This document shows positions 58,018-64,000 of a stretch of 64,000 nt of DNA, piece by piece; position 1 is the first letter of the stretch; every line of letters starts with the position of its first letter. Position numbers and translations under genes: made by a program. Below the pieces are notes generated by a model. It was not told where the DNA came from. It searched no databases and saw only the letters and a list, made by a program, of their open reading frames with translations. Source of the DNA: Argopecten irradians (taxonomy: Eukaryota > Mollusca > Bivalvia > Pectinida > Pectinidae); NCBI RefSeq assembly GCF_041381155.1, contig NC_091135.1:64259067-64323066 (forward strand), in the 5' to 3' direction.

Positions 58018-58770
58018 GGCCACCATCATCAGATGGTGGGCTATGCAAATCGCTTTTCGTCCGTGGTCCGTCCTTCCGTTAACAATTCTTGTTATCTCTA
58101 TTTCTCAGAAAGTACTGAATGGATCATTCTCTAAATTCATCTGTAGGTTCCACTAGGGCCCTAGTTGTGCATATTGCGTTTTTGGACTGATCGATCAGCA
58201 AGATGGCCACCGGGCAGCCATCCTGGATTTTGATAGTATGTTTTCGTTATTTCTCAGAGAGTACTGAAGAGATCGTTCTCAAATTTCATATGTATGTTCC
58301 CCTAGGGCCCTAGTTGTGTAGCCGACAGGTCGCCATCTTGGATTTTGATAGTTGAAGTTTGTTACCGCTATTTTTCAGAAAGTACTGAAGGGGTCCGTCT
58401 CAAATTTCATATCCACATTCCCCTAGAGCCTTAGTTTTGCATATTTCATTTTGGGACCGAACGGTGATCAAGATGGCTGACAGGCTGCTATCTTGAATAT
58501 TTCAAATATGGCCACCATGGCTTCCATCTTGAAACTACTTTATGAATTTCTATGGATGCAATTTAGCTAGAACTTGTCCGAAATGATCCCGACACGTGCT
58601 TCCAGTAATGGTAAGGTCATCGACTAGTTATTTTTATAGCTAAATTACGTTGGTTAGACACAATGTAATGGCTCAATAGTGTCCTGCCCATTGTTGGAGT
58701 TCCTGGCAGGGTATTGACCAAGTTTTCCCCAGCTGAGTCAGAAATCCAAGATGGCCGCCATCTTGAAAAT
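58018..58770 (-). repeat. 'AAGATGGC' repeat family, inverted copy
   Basis: Reverse-complement match to the tail and units of 10466-11800: GGCCACCATCATCAGATGG, CGCTTTTCGTCCGTGGTCCG, ATTTCTCAGAAAGTACTGA, CCCTAGGGCCCTAGTTGTG and CATCTTGGATTTTGATAG. About three units are recognisable to 58480. Weaker 'AAGATGGCCGCCATCTTG' traces continue to about 58770. Confidence 0.8.
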
Positions 58771-60833
58771 CATAAAATGTTTTCAGATTATCGATGCTAA
58801 AAATTGTATACATGTAAAGAGAGGGCAGCCCAAGAACTGTTGTTATTTTTATACACCTAAAAAGACATTGCCCTGTTTTTTCCAAATCCAAAATGCTGGC
58901 TAAATTCACTATCTTTAATAAAAAATTCTTTTCTTATTCATATGGCACCAAGGTTGCCAGGTGACTGTGTAAGCCCTTGAAAATCTTGTTACAAGCAAAC
59001 ACTGTTTTGGTTTCGGTAGCATACATGTTGATAAATATAAAAGATGAAAAACAATTAAGATTTCAGAATTTTATTTTTTAAAATTCTTTGCAGATCAATG
59101 AAATAATACACTGTAACGACTGTTTCTCTAATTTACCAATATTATCAGAGAAACATATACCGGTTTTATCTAAGATTGAACTGTTTATTTTCCTCCAAAT
59201 TAGGCCAAACTAATCTGCAGTAATTAGTGAAATGTGAATTTCATCAACAGAACGATTTCCTCTCCTCGCATTTCTACAAAATTTGGAGGAAAACATAAAT
59301 AAAACATACAATGCACACTGATAATACCAGCATTCTCATCCATGTAAGATTTGGTCACCTGTAAAAACTATCCTCATTAACATTTATACCTCTAATCTGG
59401 TTTCTAAATCAGATACCCCAACTCCAGGCTTGCTTCAAATACAGCTCTAAGGTACTAACACAATTCACTGTACATTTTAATGCTCCAAGCATTTGCATAA
59501 TCTTTTTCATGAATGCATGTTCAATGCTTTTTGATGTAAAGAAATTGTTAATACATGTTCTACATAAAGTTACTGAAATTCACTTAGATTCAACACGACT
59601 CGTCCAATACAAATTTTTGCAAGTTTGATTTATATCTCTTTTGAATTTTCCCATGGGTTTAGCCTCCAAATTACATACATAATTCTTTGCAGTATTGAGC
59701 TGTTGATTAATTTGGTTAAGTGCTTAGTTAGATAAGTTAAAACAGGCACCACATGTCTGCAAATACACACAATGTATGATTATATCAGGTGTATTCATAG
59801 ACAATGTGAATACTCAAGGTTACAGTCGACTACACATGCCCTATGCTAAAATTGCACAAATGCATCATCCACCACAATAATGACCAGATTGTGTGACATC
59901 ATATTGATCAGACACAATGAATATATCTTTCACGTGTTCACAATATCCGTTCAGTTCAGTCTAGTATGATGAATTCACCTAAATGGAATAATGAAGCTTC
60001 ATATACCGGGGGGAGTCAATATCAGAAAGTAACGCTGTGTTTATTAATGACCAATGAAGCCCCATCGACCACGAGTTATAGAAACACCACGAGTTATAGA
60101 AACCAAACCCTCTAATTTGGGTTTCTCTACAGATACAGAATGTCTTTGTTAGGGGACTGTGCAAAGGAAAAATATCTGATATAACATTCTTGTTCCAAGG
60201 AGAAAATCACACTACTGAAAATGATAGAAATATCGATACTGTGATTATAACCTTGGTATGAGGATGGGGAATGACTGTTCAAAATATGTTTGAGAGTGCC
60301 AAAAAACTATTGTATGGTAAACATGCTGATGTGTTGGGATTACTAAGAGCCAGTGTCCAGATAGTTTGATTCTCATGTACACAGCAGCTGTGTACAGTAT
60401 GAAGGTTGCCTGCTACATAGGAACCAAAATATATGGACATCTCTGGTTCAATGGAAGCTGTCTGAACATCTAGTATATAAAGATAAATTATTTAGTACCT
60501 TCACACAAATATAATGTCAATGCAAATACATGTATGTTATATGTAACTCACTTTCAATCTTCAAAATCTAACATACAAAAACATGTTTCATGTTTTCTTG
60601 AAAAAATTACCATAAATATTTATTCACAGTATAAGGCTACAAACCCTTTTGACTATAAGAAACCTAAACAAAACAAACACTGTAGTAGTGTTATCCCTTC
60701 CAGCTTTCTAAAAAATTAACCTCACATTTCATTCCAACACTTTTGGCATATAAAGCACACATTCATTCACAAAGATTACAGTATCACATACAATATTAGG
60801 GAGTCTTCCAATCATACTTCCTACATACTATAG

Positions 60834-60946
60834 AATCTCCCATGACTGGTCAGTAGATAATAGGAATCTCCCATGACTGGTCAGTAGAGAATAGGAATCT
60901 CTTATGACTGGTCAGTAGAGAATAGGAATCTTTCATGACTGTGGTC
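60834..60946. repeat. 31-bp minisatellite, ~3.5 copies
   Basis: Unit AATCTCCCATGACTGGTC-AGTAGAGAATAGG with CCC changed to CTT and TTT in later copies. It lies inside the putative 3' UTR. Confidence 0.9.
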
Positions 60947-62459
60947 AGTTTGTACAATTTAGATATGAAAAGGCAATATAAACCGGACAGATTAAATTCT
61001 ACTTTCAGAACTTTGGAGCTGAATTTCAGATGTGCAATATAATCTGCATAGCTGTATTCTTTTGCTTTTCTTTTTCGTAAGATCAGATAAAGATATCTGA
61101 TGTTGTCACAGATCCTTTATGTAAGAGAGACTTTGGGGTTTTTAAGAGAGCCTGTATAAGAATCTTTATTTTAATGAGATTGTGACATGACCCAATATGT
61201 CAGTCTTACACAGTTATCCAGCTATGATTGGCAAAATATTGATGATGAAACATCTCCCTTGTGCTTAAGACAAAATCCATCAACAATATCTATCAAAGAA
61301 TTAATTGTTGTGAACATTGTCCATTTGGTATACACTGGTTATAATATCTAGTTGGTTAAAGACCATACCCGTCAGCTCAAACCTAGAACAAGGAGTGATA
61401 ATTGGATTTCGAAAGAGGCAATTAAACAGCTTTGACAGCGTCACACTAACACCTGTAAAAAGGTTCCTAAACATCAGTTAGTCTGATTTGGCTATGTCAG
61501 TATTCTCACCATTCTAATTGGTAACTCTGAATGCATGTCCAAAAGGATTTTCTAGGAAGTGTCATCTGAATAAAAGAGACTGTTTACACTATCAAGTGCT
61601 TTCTGTATACATTACTGAACTGAGGCCTAAATAAACAAAGATAATGCTAAAGATACTTGCATTTTCAGCTGAACTAGGATTTGCTTTCTTGAGACAATAA
61701 TGAAAATATAACATATTGATTAATACCAGTTTATACAAATAATACCACAATTTGTTTACTAAAACCTGTTACTGCTAATATTGTAACAAATATTCTGGTA
61801 TATATTACACAATTGTTGTTCTAATTATTTGTATAAATTGAATCACATTACAATACATCATATACACGTCACTTATCAATAAATAAATGCCAATGAATGA
61901 CCACGACCATGGAAGTTGGGAGACAAAATATGGTACTTTTTCACTGTTAAAGGTAAATAGATATGGTACGATTCAATCCACCATTCCCTTTTATATATAC
62001 TAATAGCCCAGTGTAAGTGTTAAGACACCAAATACTGCCTGGATTACTCTGTTAGTACCCTAGCTTCTATATGATAACTGCTCACTTCCCTACAAGGAAT
62101 ATCATCACCAACACATTAATTCCCCACATGGCCTAGTACATAAATCGGAGCACTAAAAATTGCAAAATGTTTGTAATGTGTACCAAATACACTATAAATG
62201 TCAAGGAAATCTGAGCATTTCACTTGCATTTAAAAGTCAATATCACTAATAGCGGTACAAACAGTACACCCAGGTAACCTGATCGTCACAAATGTACCCA
62301 ATATATAAAGTACATCACAATGGAACAGTCGGCCCACGTTCTGTAATAATATATCATACTGATTGGGCCCTCTTTGATACTATAATCTTCCATTTAACAC
62401 ATTCACTTGGTCACTTCACATACTGATCTGGTTGTGCCCACACAGACAGACCGACTAGC

Positions 62460-62520
62460 TGACAGATTTGATCTGACAGACAGGCAGGCAGGCATTCAGG
62501 CAGACAGACAGGCAGGCAAT
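62460..62520. repeat. GACAGGCAGGCA microsatellite-like tract
   Basis: Imperfect tetranucleotide tract (CAGA/CAGG) about 20 bp downstream of the Ser/Pro-rich gene's stop codon on the minus strand. Confidence 0.8.
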
Positions 62521-62538
62521 GTGACGTTTGCTGGCCCC

Positions 62539-62642
62539 CTAGGACTGGGCAGTTGCCGCAGCACTGTTGGGGAGGGGTGACATACTAGGGGTGACAGGAG
62601 AGCTTGACACTGCCACGGAGCTGTTCACAACGGGAGGAGCAC
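62539..62642 (-). CDS. Last coding exon of an unidentified Ser/Pro-rich protein
   Basis: On the minus strand a strong acceptor (TTTCTTTCTGCCCCCAACAG) is followed by two bases completing a codon, then 33 codons and TAG (62539-62541). The peptide begins APPVVNSSVAVSSSPVTPS and ends PLPNSAAATAQS. It is low-complexity Ser/Pro/Val/Ala sequence, such as often ends transcription factors or RNA-binding proteins, so it does not identify the family. No upstream exon is recognisable in 62643-64000, so the rest of the gene lies to the right. Supporting points are the intact acceptor, a GC content above its surroundings and the long repeat-free tail after the stop. Confidence 0.65.
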
Positions 62643-64000
62643 CTGTTGGGGGCAGAAAGAAAGAAAAGTTCATGTCACTCAAAATGCTCCTCACATCTAC
62701 TCAAGCTTAAATATTAGCACAAATGAAGTAAGATGTTGGAATGGTTAGGTGAGACTTTATCTTTAAAATCATTATCAACTATTAATGAATCGTTACTTTT
62801 TTTCCTTGGTTGTCAACACCAAACTGTCAAAGGATATCCCTTAAATACCATTCTGCCTGGTAGCATTTTAAGGGAGAACCTTGCTTCGGAAGTTGCATTT
62901 ACCAAACAATCAATATTCCAAAATATTTCTGTAATGTTTTCCACTTTGTTCTAAAATAGACGTATGTTTATGCATTTTAGAAACTCATTATATTTACTTC
63001 ATTTGTACAAGGATCATTCGCAAGCATTACTGAAGAGTAGATTTCCGATATATTGCAAGAAGTAAAATGATACTGTATAATAATTATAGACCAGGAGCAT
63101 GTGCTATAAATATAAGGCATAGTTTGAAATAAAGTGGACTATGTTGACAGGCATTTATTATACCAACATCCTACATCTAATTGGAAACAGAAAAGTTTTC
63201 TTTATTGGCACCCCTGTGTAGCAAAAGGCAAGCAATCTAAATTAACCAAACGTTTGCTTTATTTTTTTTGCTTCAATTAAAATTTCAGTTGTTTTTTTTT
63301 CAAGATTTAAATATATTCTGCTTCAATACATTCTTTATATTTCTTTCTTTCGATTTCATCTTCATCTTTCTTTGTTTTTATATCGTTTTTTATCTTGCCA
63401 ATACAAATTTTGATTGAAAATTGTTCCAATACAGACTGGACAAGTTTGCTTTCATCATTAGAAAATGCATTTCATGCAAAAGCCAATGCCAGATTCCAAC
63501 ACCATCATACTAGAGCAATGATGAACTTAAAGCTTTGTAGTGTTTTTTTTTAACTAAGATTATTTGTGTGATCAAAAATCTACTCTTACAGAGGCCAAGG
63601 CAAGAGAAGCACACAGGCTGCAAGCAGTTATATGGAAAATGGCATAAGCTTCTGTCTAAAGCAGTTAAGACACAGGTTTATAATTAGTGTGGTGTCCCTG
63701 ATCAGTATAGTGTATGGTTGGGATATACACGCTTGTTTCAGATGTTGTTAACAGCATCGGACAGTTCCCCCCCCACACCATCACACAAAATGGAATGTTG
63801 TATGTGTTTACCTGAAGTACCAGATACTTTACATATGCACCTTTCTTTTGGCAATTGGGGTGGTTTTGGACTAGTTAACTGTTATGAATCTATATATTTG
63901 AAAAAAATAAATAATTGCATGCCTTCCTAAACTAAAGAAATTTTAAAGTATATGATTTTAGAAAGTGTCGCAATCAAAATCTGTCTCAATCTGGCGAAAA
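62643..64000. other. Intron-like AT-rich sequence to the window edge
   Basis: Presumed intron of the Ser/Pro-rich minus-strand gene. Oligo-T tracts occur near 63257, 63291 and 63542. Short plus-strand frames (62733-62954, 63718-63930) show no domain or splice support. Confidence 0.4.

Larger units (their letters stand above)
58960..62538 (-). other. Repeat-poor region, probable long 3' UTR of the Ser/Pro-rich gene
   Basis: Lies directly after the stop codon at 62539-62541 on the minus strand. It has no ORF, no interspersed repeat and only one small tandem repeat, in contrast with the rest of the window. Minus-strand AATAAA signals occur at 59070-59075 and near 59188, which would give a 3' UTR of about 3.4 kb. 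The transcript end is inferred, not shown. Confidence 0.4.

Noticed and set aside
63570..63605. Possible tiny minus-strand exon between TTGCAG and GTAAGAG
   Set aside because: Only about 28 nt, with no phase or domain support.

Overview
This is eukaryotic nuclear DNA: intron-split genes with GT-AG boundaries, several kilobase-long tandem arrays, non-LTR retrotransposons and many short interspersed repeats. The clearest gene encodes CFAP20, so the host is a ciliated or flagellated organism. Repeats that start AACAAGAGGCCCA, carry a core of tandem ~145-330 bp units and close on a GGTCANCTGA-type inverted end have the architecture I associate with bivalve molluscs. I infer a marine bivalve, or at least a lophotrochozoan. 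The species cannot be read from the sequence.

Layout. 1-6889 is a 47-bp satellite running off the left edge. 7060-8094 is a 40-bp GC-rich minisatellite. 8797-15088 holds at least four, perhaps five, phase-compatible minus-strand exons of one gene. The protein looks like a nucleotidyltransferase of the RNA-ligase type (KANG motif). Its introns are filled by a 34-bp minisatellite, an 'AAGATGGC' repeat family, two nested inverted-repeat transposons and a bivalve-type element. 15096-17856 is a 53-bp satellite that starts at a splice acceptor of this gene and carries a stray copy of that exon end. 17941-26544 is an 8.6-kb array of about 430 copies of a 20-bp unit. 27697-32218 is a minus-strand LINE with 32-bp target-site duplications. 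33762-34333 holds a coiled-coil ORF pair. 34480-38940 is a plus-strand LINE split by a second, 5'-truncated LINE that is flanked by a perfect 227-bp duplication. 38965-39764 has zinc-knuckle, gag-like remains. 40095-44985 is another 47-bp satellite.

Right half. A basic N-terminal exon or short ORF lies at 45709, a bivalve-type repeat at 45960-47110, and the complete five-exon CFAP20 gene on the minus strand at 48515-50436. A near-identical 1.4-kb direct duplication (51922-54896) is built around large foldback sequences. Two more interspersed repeats follow (55930-58560). The last 33 codons of an unidentified Ser/Pro-rich minus-strand gene are at 62539-62642, followed on that strand by about 3.5 kb of repeat-poor sequence that is probably its 3' UTR.

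I found no tRNA or rRNA gene and no bacterial or CRISPR-like system. Roughly 24 kb of the window is simple tandem array. Most other open frames are retroelement remains or frames that stay open because a repeat unit lacks stops. The three real host genes (RNA-ligase-like, CFAP20, Ser/Pro-rich 3' end) show no functional link to each other. The most unusual points are the 227-bp duplication around the nested LINE, an in-frame UAG as the only barrier between ORF1 and ORF2 of the other LINE, exon-derived sequence inside a satellite, and single homopolymer-length breaks in all three retroelement ORF sets.
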